Shown here piece by piece: positions 8,242 through 16,568 of a stretch of 64,000 nt of DNA; position 1 is the stretch's first letter; the number at the start of each line of letters is the position of its first letter. The translations under genes were made by a program, and so were the position numbers. This DNA is from Rhizobacter sp964253025 (GTDB taxonomy: Bacteria > Pseudomonadota > Gammaproteobacteria > Burkholderiales > Burkholderiaceae_C). The notes below the pieces were generated by a model. The model worked only from the letters and a program-made list of their open reading frames with translations, searched no databases and had not been told where the DNA came from. Location of the stretch: NCBI RefSeq assembly GCF_964253025.1, contig NZ_CAXUQC020000001.1, positions 1,240,001 to 1,304,000 of the forward strand, read 5' to 3'.

Positions 8242-9249
8242 TCAGGCGCGGTCGTCGCCGAAGAAGGCTTCGCGGACTTCGGCGGGCAGCGGCTGCCCCG
8301 TGCGATGGGCGCGCGCGAGAACGTCCCAGAAGTAGCGGTAGCTCGCCCGATCGTGCAGCGTGTCGCGGTGGCTGATGGGCGCCCATCCCGCGGCCTGTGC
8401 TGCCATCAGGATTTCGGTGGCGAGGTCGGTCTCGGCCGCCGTGGGGGCGAAGGCCTCGATGATCGGGGTGATCTGGTCCGGGTGGATGCTCCACATGCGC
8501 AGGTAGCCGAGCTGCCGGCAGGCGCGCGTGGCGGCTTCCTGGAGCAGGCTGCGGCGGCGAAATTCAGTGACCACGCAATGCGACGGGACCTTGCCGGCCG
8601 CGTGGCAGGCGGCCGAGATCTCGAGCTTGGCGCGCAGCACGAGCGGGTGCTCGAACTGTCCGCCGGCGCTCATGCCGGCCTGCGGGATGGCGCCCCGGTG
8701 GGCGGACACGAAGTCCATCAGGCCGAACGAGAGCGATTCGATGCGGGGCAGGGCGGCGATGGCGAACACGTCACGCAGGCCGCCGTGCGTCTCGATCAGG
8801 GCGTGGACCGGCAGGGCGCGCGTCACCCCGTGCCGGCTGCAGGCATCGTCGACGGCGGCGATGGCGCGCTTCGCCTGGCCGAGGTCGGCGACCTTCGGAA
8901 CCATCAGGTAGGCGAGCCGGGCCCCGGCTGCCTTCACCAGCACGTCCAGCTCCCGCTCGAATGCCGGGTGGTCGACGGGGTGGACCCGTGCGCCCACGCG
9001 CCCGTTACGATTCGCCGCCGACATCACCAGTTCGCCGACCAGCGCCGCGTGTTCCAGTTCGCCGCCCACCGGTGCGCCGTCCTCGCAGTCGAGCGTGACG
9101 TCGAACACCGGCCCGCGCTCCGCCTGGAGGTCCAGGCTCTTGCGCATGCGCTCGGGCACGCCCGAGTAGTGATCGCAGACGGGCAGCGTCGGCGCTCGCT
9201 CGGAGGCCTCGAACAGGGCGTCGCGGGGATGGAGTGCGGCAGCGTTCAT
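8242..9249 (-). CDS. HpcH/HpaI aldolase / CitE-like CoA ester lyase
   Basis: This 335-residue TIM-barrel protein is of the citrate lyase beta / malyl-CoA lyase superfamily. LDCEDGAP, GARVHPVDHP, ALIETHGGLRD and SFGLMDF carry the acidic metal ligands and the substrate Arg region typical of CitE-like proteins. No citrate lyase alpha, gamma or CitC/CitX partners are nearby. It is therefore a stand-alone lyase, for example for malyl-CoA or citramalyl-CoA, not a citrate fermentation subunit. The ATG at 9249 is preferred over 9270 because AAGGA precedes it. It starts only about 20 nt below the mdh terminator. Confidence 0.82.
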   Translation of the reverse strand: MNAAALHPRDALFEASERAPTLPVCDHYSGVPERMRKSLDLQAERGPVFDVTLDCEDGAPVGGELEHAALVGELVMSAANRNGRVGARVHPVDHPAFERELDVLVKAAGARLAYLMVPKVADLGQAKRAIAAVDDACSRHGVTRALPVHALIETHGGLRDVFAIAALPRIESLSFGLMDFVSAHRGAIPQAGMSAGGQFEHPLVLRAKLEISAACHAAGKVPSHCVVTEFRRRSLLQEAATRACRQLGYLRMWSIHPDQITPIIEAFAPTAAETDLATEILMAAQAAGWAPISHRDTLHDRASYRYFWDVLARAHRTGQPLPAEVREAFFGDDRA

Positions 9250-9270
9250 GGCGCAGGGTCCTTCAGGCAA

Positions 9271-9300
9271 TGAAAAAAGGCCAGCGGGTGAGCTGGCCTT
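9271..9300 (-). terminator. Rho-independent terminator of mdh
   Basis: On the minus strand AAGGCCAGC / GCTGGCCTT (9277-9285 and 9292-9300, 6-nt loop) is followed by a T-run (plus AAAAAA to 9273). It lies 37 nt past the mdh stop and just upstream of the CitE-like start. Confidence 0.88.
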
Positions 9301-9337
9301 CGGGGGTGCGGCCGAAGCCGCAGCAGGGCGGGCCCGC

Positions 9338-10324
9338 TCAGAGCAGGTGCTTGACGCCGTCCTGCTCTTCAGTGAGTTCCTTCAGCGTCAGGTCGATGCG
9401 CTCCTGGCTGAAGGCGTCGATGGCCAGGCCTTCGACGATCTTGTACTTGCCATTCTCGGTGGTGACCGGGAAGCCGAAGATGACGTCCTTCGGAATGCCG
9501 TACTCGCCGTTGGACGGAACGCCCATCGTGACCCACTTGCCATTGGTGCCCAGGGCCCAGTCGCGCATGTGGTCGATCGCGGCGTTGGCGGCCGAAGCGG
9601 CCGAGCTCACGCCACGGGCGGCGATGATTGCTGCGCCGCGCTTGCCGACGGTCGGCAGGAAGGTGTCACGGTTCCAGACGTCGTCGTTGATGGCTTCCTT
9701 GACCGACTTGCCGTCGATCGTGGCGAAGCGGTAGTCGGCGTACATCGTGGGCGAGTGGTTGCCCCAGACGGCCAGCTTCTCGATGCCGGCGACCGGCTTG
9801 CCGGTCTTGGCAGCGATCTGCGAGGCAGCGCGGTTGTGGTCCAGGCGCAGCATGGCGGTGAAGTTCTCGCGCGGCAGGCTCGGCGCGCTCTTCATGGCGA
9901 TGTAGGCATTGGTGTTGGCCGGGTTGCCGACGACCAGCACCTTGACGTTGCGCGAGGCGACTTCGTTCAGGGCCTTGCCCTGCACGGTGAAGATCTGGGC
10001 ATTGGCGCTCAGCAGGTCCTTGCGCTCCATGCCCGGGCCGCGGGGGCGGGCGCCCACGAGGATGGCGTAGTCGGTGTCCTTGAAGGCGGCCTTGGCGTCG
10101 CTGTGGGCTTCGATGCCGGCGAGCAGCGGGAATGCGCAGTCCTCGAGCTCCATGATCACGCCCTTCAGCGCGTTCTGGGCCTTCTCGTCAGGGATCTCCA
10201 GCAGTTGCAGGATCACCGGCTGGTCCTTGCCCAGCATCTCGCCGGAGGCGATACGGAACAGGATGGCATAGCCGATCTGGCCGGCAGCACCGGTGACAGC
10301 AACGCGAACGGGTTTCTTGCTCAT
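9338..10324 (-). CDS. mdh: Malate dehydrogenase
   Basis: NAD-dependent oxidation of malate to oxaloacetate in the TCA cycle. The 328-residue length and N-terminal VAVTGAAGQIGYAIL (Rossmann GxxGxxG) are of the cytosolic-type MDH used by Burkholderiales. ARPRGPGMERKDLL contains the substrate-binding arginines of the mobile loop. WGNHSPTMYADY has the catalytic His. GGAG lies just ahead of the ATG. It is divergent from the gntR-sdh cluster, and the palindrome at 10466-10483 lies between them, so it may share regulation. Confidence 0.97.
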   Translation of the reverse strand: MSKKPVRVAVTGAAGQIGYAILFRIASGEMLGKDQPVILQLLEIPDEKAQNALKGVIMELEDCAFPLLAGIEAHSDAKAAFKDTDYAILVGARPRGPGMERKDLLSANAQIFTVQGKALNEVASRNVKVLVVGNPANTNAYIAMKSAPSLPRENFTAMLRLDHNRAASQIAAKTGKPVAGIEKLAVWGNHSPTMYADYRFATIDGKSVKEAINDDVWNRDTFLPTVGKRGAAIIAARGVSSAASAANAAIDHMRDWALGTNGKWVTMGVPSNGEYGIPKDVIFGFPVTTENGKYKIVEGLAIDAFSQERIDLTLKELTEEQDGVKHLL

Positions 10325-10465
10325 GGAGGGACTCCGCAGGAAGTGATGGAATTCGTCGGTGGCGCAGGGCGGGCCGGAGCGGTCCGGACAGGCAGCCTCG
10401 GCAACCGGGCCAATCCGGAAGTGTAGGCGAGTCTAGGGGGCAACCCAGGGGTCGTCAACGCTCTT

Positions 10466-10483
10466 ATGTCTTATATAAGACAT
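10466..10483. promoter_or_regulatory. Perfect 18-bp palindrome, candidate GntR operator
   Basis: ATGTCTTATATAAGACAT is a perfect inverted repeat, AT-rich in a GC-rich setting, located between mdh and gntR. It lies 44 nt before the gntR ATG and 141 nt before the mdh ATG. Its shape (short symmetric half-sites with an AT centre) suits a GntR/HutC dimer. Binding by the adjacent regulator is inference. Confidence 0.7.
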
Positions 10484-10527
10484 TTGAGGGTGATTCATGG
10501 ACGCCAGCAGGGGCTTGTGCTGCAATC

Positions 10528-11295
10528 GTGGACATGGTCTCGTCCTTCACGCCCCTGCCTGCCGATGCGACGTCGGACGGGCCGGCCTTCAGCCCGCTGT
10601 ACCAGCAGATCAAGACGCTGATCACGCGCAGCCTGCGCAGCGGTGAATGGCGGCCGGGCGAGCTGATTCCGAGCGAGGTCGAGCTCGCGGCACGCTACAA
10701 GGTGAGCCAGGGCACGGTGCGCAAGGCCATCGACGCGATGGCCGATGAAAACCTGCTCGTGCGCCGCCAGGGCAAGGGCACCTTCGTCGCGACGCACTCC
10801 GAGCAGAAGATCCAGTTCAGATTCCTCCGCCTCAAGGCCGACGACGGCGAGACGGGCAACGTGACACGCCGCGTGATCGACTGCCGCCGGCTGCGGGCGC
10901 CGGCCGACGTCGGCCGCGCGCTGGGCTTGAAGTCCGGCGATACCGCCATTCAGTTGCGACGCGTCATGCTGTTCCGCGACGTGCCGGTGGTGCTGGATGA
11001 CATCTGGCTGCCGGGCGTGCTCTTCAAGGGCCTCACCGCCGAGCGCGTGGCCGAGTACCGCGGCCCGATGTACGGGCTGTTCGAATCCGAGTTCGGCGTG
11101 CGCATGATTCGCGCCGAAGAGCAGTTGCGGGCCGTGGCCGCCGATTCCATCGCCGCCGAGCTGCTCCAGGTCAAGCCGGGGACCCCGCTCCTGAGCGTCG
11201 AGCGGCTGTCGCTCACCTATGACGACCAGCCTGTGGAGCTGCGTCGCGGGCTCTACAACACCGAGGCGCACTACTACCGCAATGAACTCAGCTGA
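10528..11295 (+). CDS. GntR/HutC-family regulator with UTRA domain
   Basis: A 255-residue regulator. The winged HTH is at about residues 22-88 (PSEVELAARYKVSQGTVRKA, then QGKGTFVA), and the UTRA ligand-binding domain is at about 105-245. The position immediately upstream of sdhCDAB and divergent from mdh is conserved in Burkholderiales, suggesting control of TCA-cycle genes in response to an organic acid. ATGs at codons 1 and 3 are both possible starts. The ligand cannot be read from sequence. Confidence 0.9.
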   Translation: MDMVSSFTPLPADATSDGPAFSPLYQQIKTLITRSLRSGEWRPGELIPSEVELAARYKVSQGTVRKAIDAMADENLLVRRQGKGTFVATHSEQKIQFRFLRLKADDGETGNVTRRVIDCRRLRAPADVGRALGLKSGDTAIQLRRVMLFRDVPVVLDDIWLPGVLFKGLTAERVAEYRGPMYGLFESEFGVRMIRAEEQLRAVAADSIAAELLQVKPGTPLLSVERLSLTYDDQPVELRRGLYNTEAHYYRNELS

Positions 11296-11444
11296 GCGTG
11301 GCAGCCGAGCCGCTTATCGAAAAGCAAGGGCGCAGTCCGCTGCATTGCAATAAAATCCCGAGGTTTACTGTGGCCATCGGCGATTCTTGCGCCGCGTCGG
11401 GTCGGGCCTTCTCTTCAGCATCTTTGTCAGAGTAACGAGGTTTT

Positions 11445-11861
11445 ATGTCAGACACCATCAAACAGCGGCCGGGCCCCATGCGCCTCATCGACGCCACCCA
11501 GTACCGGCTGCCGCCGGCCGCCTGGGTCTCGATCCTGCACCGCGTCAGCGGCGTGATCATGCTGGCGCTGCTGCCGTTCATCATCTGGCTGCTCGACAAG
11601 AGCCTCGAGTCCGACATCACCTACCAGTTCCTCGCCGACGTCTTCGTGGGCGGCCTCGGTTTCGTGCCCGGCTGGTTCTTCAAGCTCGTGGTGCTCGCCC
11701 TCATCTGGTCGTACCTGCATCACTTCATCGCCGGCGTGCGCCACCTCTGGATGGATGCCACGCACTCGGTGAGCAAGGAATTCGGCCGCTCATCCGCCTT
11801 CGTCACGCTCGGCCTCAGCCTCGCCCTGACGCTCGCGCTCGGCATCAAGCTCTTCATCTGA
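11445..11861 (+). CDS. sdhC: Succinate dehydrogenase cytochrome b556 subunit
   Basis: Membrane anchor of complex II, 138 residues with three transmembrane helices. SILHRVSGVIMLALL carries the Ser and Arg of the ubiquinone site. SYLHHFIAGVRHLWMD carries the heme-b histidine. The start at 11445 is preceded by AACGAGG. It is the first gene of sdhCDAB-sdhE; sdhD begins 22 nt later. The 149 nt between gntR and sdhC should hold the sdh promoter, although I see no strong -35/-10 pair there. Confidence 0.95.
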   Translation: MSDTIKQRPGPMRLIDATQYRLPPAAWVSILHRVSGVIMLALLPFIIWLLDKSLESDITYQFLADVFVGGLGFVPGWFFKLVVLALIWSYLHHFIAGVRHLWMDATHSVSKEFGRSSAFVTLGLSLALTLALGIKLFI

Positions 11862-11883
11862 CCCTGACCGGAATCACAGGAAC

Positions 11884-12249
11884 ATGACAACCCCGAACTA
11901 CGGTTCCAAGCGCGTCGTCGTCGGCGCGCACTATGGCCTGCGTGACTGGCTCGCCCAGCGCGCCACTGCCGTCCTGATGGCCCTCTTCACGATCGCGCTG
12001 CTGGTGCAGGTGCTCTTCGGTGCCGAGATGGGCTATGCCAAGTGGCAGGGCATCTTCTCGGCCCAGTGGATGAAGCTGCTCACCTTCGTGACGGTCATCG
12101 CGCTGCTGTACCACGCCTGGGTGGGCTTCCGCGACGTCCTGATGGACTACGTGAAGCCGGTGGGCGTGAAGCTGGTGTTGCAAGTGGCCACGATCGTGTG
12201 GCTGGTCGGATGTGGCGGCTGGGCCGTTCAAGTGCTGTGGAGACTGTAA
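11884..12249 (+). CDS. sdhD: Succinate dehydrogenase hydrophobic anchor subunit
   Basis: The second membrane anchor of complex II, 121 residues, three transmembrane helices. GLRDWLAQRATAVLMALF and YHAWVGFRDVLMDYVKPVG are the conserved SdhD segments at the heme and quinone pocket. An AGGAAC sequence precedes the ATG. The stop is 2 nt before the sdhA GTG, and the SD of sdhA lies inside the end of sdhD, so the two are translationally linked. Confidence 0.95.
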   Translation: MTTPNYGSKRVVVGAHYGLRDWLAQRATAVLMALFTIALLVQVLFGAEMGYAKWQGIFSAQWMKLLTFVTVIALLYHAWVGFRDVLMDYVKPVGVKLVLQVATIVWLVGCGGWAVQVLWRL

Positions 12250-12251
12250 AC

Positions 12252-14045
12252 GTGAGCGCAACCAATTCTGTGACCAAGCGCAAGTTCGACGTCGTCATCG
12301 TCGGGGCCGGCGGCTCCGGCATGCGCGCCTCGCTGCAACTCGCGCAGGCCGGCCTGAACGTGGCCGTGCTGTCCAAGGTCTTCCCGACGCGCTCGCACAC
12401 CGTCGCGGCCCAGGGCGGCATCGGCGCCTCGCTCGGCAACATGTCCGAAGACAACTGGCACTACCACTTCTTCGACACCGTCAAGGGCTCCGACTGGCTC
12501 GGCGACCAGGACGCGATCGAGTTCATGTGCCGTGAAGCCCCGAAGGTCGTGTACGAGCTCGAGCACTTCGGCATGCCCTTCGACCGCAACCCGGACGGCA
12601 CCATCTACCAGCGTCCGTTCGGCGGCCACACGGCCAACTACGGCGAGAAGCCCGTCCAGCGCGCATGCGCCGCCGCCGACCGCACCGGCCACGCGATGCT
12701 GCACACGCTGTACCAGCAGAACGTCAAGTCGCGCACCAACTTCTTCGTCGAGTGGATGGCCCTCGACCTGATCCGCAATGCCGACGGCGACGTCTGCGGC
12801 GTGACGGCGCTCGAGATGGAAACGGGTGACATCCACATCCTCGAAGCCAAGACCGTGCTGCTCGCCACGGGTGGCGCCGGCCGCATCTTCGCCGCCTCCA
12901 CCAACGCCTTCATCAACACGGGTGACGGCCTGGGCATGGCAGCGCGCGCCGGCATCCCGCTGCAGGACATGGAGTTCTGGCAGTTTCACCCGACCGGCGT
13001 GGCCGGCGCGGGCGTGCTGCTGACCGAAGGCTGCCGCGGCGAGGGCGCCATCCTGCGCAACAGCAATGGCGAGCGCTTCATGGAGCGCTATGCCCCGACG
13101 CTCAAGGACCTCGCACCGCGTGACTTCGTGTCGCGCTGCATGGACCAGGAGATCAAGGAAGGTCGCGGCTGCGGTCCCAACAAGGACTACGTCGTCCTCG
13201 ACATGACCCACCTCGGCGCCGAGACCATCATGAAGCGGCTGCCCTCCGTCTTCGAGATCGGCCACAACTTCGCCAACGTCGACATCACGAAGGAACCCAT
13301 CCCCGTCGTGCCGACCATCCACTACCAGATGGGTGGCATCCCGACGAACATCCACGGCCAGGTGGTCGTGCCGAAGAACGGCGTGAACGAGGTGGTGAAC
13401 GGCCTGTACGCGGTGGGCGAATGCGCCTGCGTGAGCGTGCACGGCGCCAACCGCCTGGGCACGAACTCGCTGCTCGACCTGCTGGTGTTCGGCCGCGCGG
13501 CCGGCAACCACATCGTCGACAGCAAGCTCAAGGCTCGTGGTCACCTCGACCTGCCGGCCGACGCCGCCGACTTCACCCTGTCGCGCCTGGCCAAGTACGA
13601 GCAAAGCACGACGGGCGAGTACGCCCAGGACGTCGCCAACGACATCCGCGCCACGATGCAGCAGCATGCCGGCGTCTTCCGCACCCAGGCCTCCATGAAC
13701 GAAGGCGTGCAGAAGATCAAGGACGTCGCCGCGCGCGTGAAGAACATCCACCTGGCCGACAAGTCCAAGGTGTTCAACACCGCCCGCATCGAAGCCCTCG
13801 AGGTGGAGAACCTGATCGAAGTGGCGCTGGCCACCATGATCTCGGCTGCTGCCCGCCACGAAAGCCGCGGCGCCCACACCGTGAACGACTACGGCGACTC
13901 GGCGCAGTACCCCAACGGCCGCAACGACGTCGAGTGGATGAAGCACACGCTGTGGTACTCCTCCGACCTGCGTCTCGAGTACAAGCCGGTGAACCTCAAG
14001 CCGCTGACCGCGGAGTCGATTCCGCCGAAGGTCCGTTCGTTCTGA
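12252..14045 (+). CDS. sdhA: Succinate dehydrogenase flavoprotein subunit
   Basis: Catalytic subunit that oxidises succinate to fumarate with covalently bound FAD; 597 residues. VVIVGAGGSGMRASLQ is the FAD dinucleotide fold. RSHTVAAQGG contains His49, the FAD-linking residue. HPTGVAGAGVLLTEGCRGEG and the HGANRLGTNSLLDLLVFG segment are family signatures. I chose the GTG at 12252 because GGAGA lies 8 nt upstream. A second in-frame GTG at 12270 would give a length nearer the family norm (591). Confidence 0.96.
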   Translation: MSATNSVTKRKFDVVIVGAGGSGMRASLQLAQAGLNVAVLSKVFPTRSHTVAAQGGIGASLGNMSEDNWHYHFFDTVKGSDWLGDQDAIEFMCREAPKVVYELEHFGMPFDRNPDGTIYQRPFGGHTANYGEKPVQRACAAADRTGHAMLHTLYQQNVKSRTNFFVEWMALDLIRNADGDVCGVTALEMETGDIHILEAKTVLLATGGAGRIFAASTNAFINTGDGLGMAARAGIPLQDMEFWQFHPTGVAGAGVLLTEGCRGEGAILRNSNGERFMERYAPTLKDLAPRDFVSRCMDQEIKEGRGCGPNKDYVVLDMTHLGAETIMKRLPSVFEIGHNFANVDITKEPIPVVPTIHYQMGGIPTNIHGQVVVPKNGVNEVVNGLYAVGECACVSVHGANRLGTNSLLDLLVFGRAAGNHIVDSKLKARGHLDLPADAADFTLSRLAKYEQSTTGEYAQDVANDIRATMQQHAGVFRTQASMNEGVQKIKDVAARVKNIHLADKSKVFNTARIEALEVENLIEVALATMISAAARHESRGAHTVNDYGDSAQYPNGRNDVEWMKHTLWYSSDLRLEYKPVNLKPLTAESIPPKVRSF

Positions 14046-14082
14046 ACGGCCGGTCCTCCCTTAGCGCCCCAGGAAAGAAGTC

Positions 14083-14787
14083 ATGACCAAGCGTGTGTTC
14101 CAGATCTACCGCTACGACCCCGACACCGACACCAAGCCGCGCATGCAGACGATCGAGGTCGAACTCGACGGCAGCGAGCGCATGCTGCTCGATGCGCTGA
14201 TGAAGCTGAAGAAGGTCGACCCGACCTTGTCGTTCCGCCGCTCGTGCCGCGAGGGTGTGTGCGGCTCGGACGCGATGAACATCAACGGCAAGAACGGCCT
14301 GGCCTGCCTGACGAACATGCTGTCCCTCAAGGACCCGATCGTCCTGAAGCCGCTGCCGGGCCTGCCGGTCATTCGCGACCTGATCGTCGACATGACCCAG
14401 TTCTTCACGCAGTACAACTCGATCAAGCCGTACCTCGTGAACGACGTCATGCCGCCCGAGAAGGAGCGCCTGCAGACGCCGGAGGAGCGCGACGAGCTCA
14501 ACGGCCTGTACGAGTGCATCCTGTGCGCGAGCTGCTCGACCAGCTGCCCGAGCTTCTGGTGGAACCCTGACAAGTTCGTGGGTCCCGCCGGCCTCCTGCA
14601 AGCCTACCGCTTCATCGCCGACAGCCGCGACCAGGACACGGCGGCCCGCCTCGACAACCTCGAGGATCCGTACCGCCTGTTCCGCTGCCACACGATCATG
14701 AACTGCGTGGACGTCTGCCCGAAGGGCCTGAACCCCACGAAGGCGATCGGCAAGATCAAAGAGCTGATGGTGCGCCGCACGGTCTGA
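14083..14787 (+). CDS. sdhB: Succinate dehydrogenase iron-sulfur subunit
   Basis: Electron-transfer subunit of complex II, 234 residues. SCREGVCGSDAMNI binds the 2Fe-2S cluster, CILCASCSTSCPSFWW the 4Fe-4S cluster, and CHTIMNCVDVCPKGLNP the 3Fe-4S cluster next to the quinone. GGAAAGAAG precedes the ATG. sdhE follows after 4 nt. Confidence 0.97.
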   Translation: MTKRVFQIYRYDPDTDTKPRMQTIEVELDGSERMLLDALMKLKKVDPTLSFRRSCREGVCGSDAMNINGKNGLACLTNMLSLKDPIVLKPLPGLPVIRDLIVDMTQFFTQYNSIKPYLVNDVMPPEKERLQTPEERDELNGLYECILCASCSTSCPSFWWNPDKFVGPAGLLQAYRFIADSRDQDTAARLDNLEDPYRLFRCHTIMNCVDVCPKGLNPTKAIGKIKELMVRRTV

Positions 14788-14791
14788 TGTC

Positions 14792-15070
14792 ATGACCGAG
14801 CAACTTGTCGATGCCCGTGCGCTGAGCAAGCTGAAGTGGCGATGCCGCAGAGGTTTGCTGGAGAATGACCTGTTCGTGGAGCGCTTCTTCGCGCGCCACG
14901 AGGCCACGCTGACGGAGAATCAGATGCAGGGCCTCCTTGCGCTGATGGACCTGTCCGACAACGACCTGCTCGATCTGCTCCTGGCGCGCCGCGAGCCCGA
15001 AGGCGAGCTGGACCGTGAGGATGTGCAGCGCGTGCTGCGCGAGCTTCGCGAGCCGGCCGCCTCAGCGTGA
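14792..15070 (+). CDS. sdhE: SdhE, FAD assembly factor for succinate dehydrogenase
   Basis: A 92-residue helical protein of the SdhE/Sdh5 family that promotes covalent flavinylation of SdhA. The RGLLENDLF segment contains the essential RGxxE motif. Its place directly after sdhB and before gltA is the usual beta-proteobacterial order. Confidence 0.93.
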   Translation: MTEQLVDARALSKLKWRCRRGLLENDLFVERFFARHEATLTENQMQGLLALMDLSDNDLLDLLLARREPEGELDREDVQRVLRELREPAASA

Positions 15071-15126
15071 TCGCACGGCGAGATGAAGAGTGTCTTTCTC
15101 GATTTTTTTGTTTCTAAGGAATGCCC

Positions 15127-16437
15127 ATGACCCCGTCTGACGTGAAAGCCACCCTGTCGTTCTCCGACGGCAGCCCCGCGATGGATCTGCCGGTTTACAA
15201 AGGCACGGTCGGCCCGGATGTCATCGACATCCGCAAGCTGTACGCGCAGACCGGCAAGTTCACCTACGACCCCGGTTTCCTGTCGACGGCGGCCTGCCAG
15301 TCGAGCATCACCTACATCGACGGCGACAAGGGCGAGCTGCTGTACCGCGGCTACCCCATCGAGCAGCTCGCCACCAACTGCGACTACCTCGAGACCTGCT
15401 ACCTTCTGCTCAACGGCGAACTGCCGAACGAGACGCAGAAGAACGACTTCACCAGCCTCGTCACCGCGCACACGATGGTGAACGAGCAGATGCAGTTCTT
15501 CCTGCGCGGCTTCCGCCGTGACGCCCACCCGATGGCCGTCATGACCGGCCTCGTGGGTGGCCTGTCCGCCTTCTATCACGACAGCACCGACATCACGAAC
15601 CCGGAGCACCGCGAGATCTCGGCCATCCGCCTGATCGCCAAGATGCCCACGCTGGTCGCGATGGCCTACAAGTACGGCATCGGCCAGCCGTACATCTACC
15701 CGAAGAACGATCTGTCCTACGCCGCGAACTTCACCCGCATGATGTTCGCCACGCCGTGCGAGGACTACACGCCGAACGACGTCGTCGTGCGCGCGCTCGA
15801 CCGCATCTTCATCCTGCACGCCGACCACGAGCAGAACGCCTCCACCTCCACGGTCCGCCTGTGCGGCTCGTCGGGCACCAACCCGTTCGCCGCCATTGCG
15901 GCCGGTGTGGCTTGCCTGTGGGGCCCGGCCCACGGCGGCGCCAACGAGGCGGCCCTGAACATGCTGGAAGACATCCAGCGTTCGGGTGGCATCGAGAAGA
16001 TCGGCGAGTTCATCAAGCAGGTGAAGGACAAGAACTCCGGCATCAAGCTGATGGGCTTCGGTCACCGCGTGTACAAGAACTACGACCCGCGCGCCAAGCT
16101 GATGCGCGAGACCTGCCACGAGGTGCTGAACGCGCTGGGTCTGCAGAACGACCCGCTGTTCAAGCTGGCCATGGCCCTCGAGAAGATCGCCCTGGAAGAC
16201 GACTACTTCGTGTCGCGCAAGCTGTACCCGAACGTCGACTTCTACTCGGGCATCGTGCAGCGCGCGATCGGCATTCCGGTCAGCCTGTTCACGGCCATCT
16301 TCGCCCTGGCGCGCACGGTGGGCTGGATTGCCCAGCTGAACGAGATGATCGGCGACCCCGAGTACAAGATCGGCCGGCCCCGCCAGCTGTTCAACGGCTC
16401 GATTGCGCGGGACGTCAAACCGCTCGCACAGCGCTGA
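15127..16437 (+). CDS. gltA: Citrate synthase (type II)
   Basis: Condenses oxaloacetate and acetyl-CoA. 436 residues, the NADH-sensitive hexameric type of Gram-negative bacteria. AHGGANEAALNML and GFGHRVYKNYDPR contain the two active-site histidines; the catalytic Asp lies in PNVDFYSGI. Two ATGs are possible, at 15121 and 15127. The AAGGA at 15116-15120 abuts the first and is 6 nt from the second, so 15127 is preferred. A terminator follows 48 nt after the stop, closing the sdh-gltA block. Confidence 0.96.
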   Translation: MTPSDVKATLSFSDGSPAMDLPVYKGTVGPDVIDIRKLYAQTGKFTYDPGFLSTAACQSSITYIDGDKGELLYRGYPIEQLATNCDYLETCYLLLNGELPNETQKNDFTSLVTAHTMVNEQMQFFLRGFRRDAHPMAVMTGLVGGLSAFYHDSTDITNPEHREISAIRLIAKMPTLVAMAYKYGIGQPYIYPKNDLSYAANFTRMMFATPCEDYTPNDVVVRALDRIFILHADHEQNASTSTVRLCGSSGTNPFAAIAAGVACLWGPAHGGANEAALNMLEDIQRSGGIEKIGEFIKQVKDKNSGIKLMGFGHRVYKNYDPRAKLMRETCHEVLNALGLQNDPLFKLAMALEKIALEDDYFVSRKLYPNVDFYSGIVQRAIGIPVSLFTAIFALARTVGWIAQLNEMIGDPEYKIGRPRQLFNGSIARDVKPLAQR

Positions 16438-16485
16438 AATCGTTTTGGGAGCCGGTCCGAAACGATTCGAGACCCAAAATGAACG

Positions 16486-16512
16486 AAACCCCGGCCTCGA
16501 GCCGGGGTTTTT
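16486..16512 (+). terminator. Rho-independent terminator of gltA
   Basis: AAACCCCGGC (16486-16495) pairs with GCCGGGGTTT (16501-16510) around a 5-nt loop and is followed by a T-run. It separates gltA from leuC, whose promoter must lie in the 56 nt that follow. Confidence 0.92.
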
Positions 16513-16568
16513 GTTGCCAAACGCCTAAAATCGGCAGTTCCCTGCCAGAGCCAACGGAAACGCACGCC

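Noticed and set aside
12228..13946. 572-residue frame opposite sdhA
   Set aside because: Shadow of sdhA created by high third-position GC.
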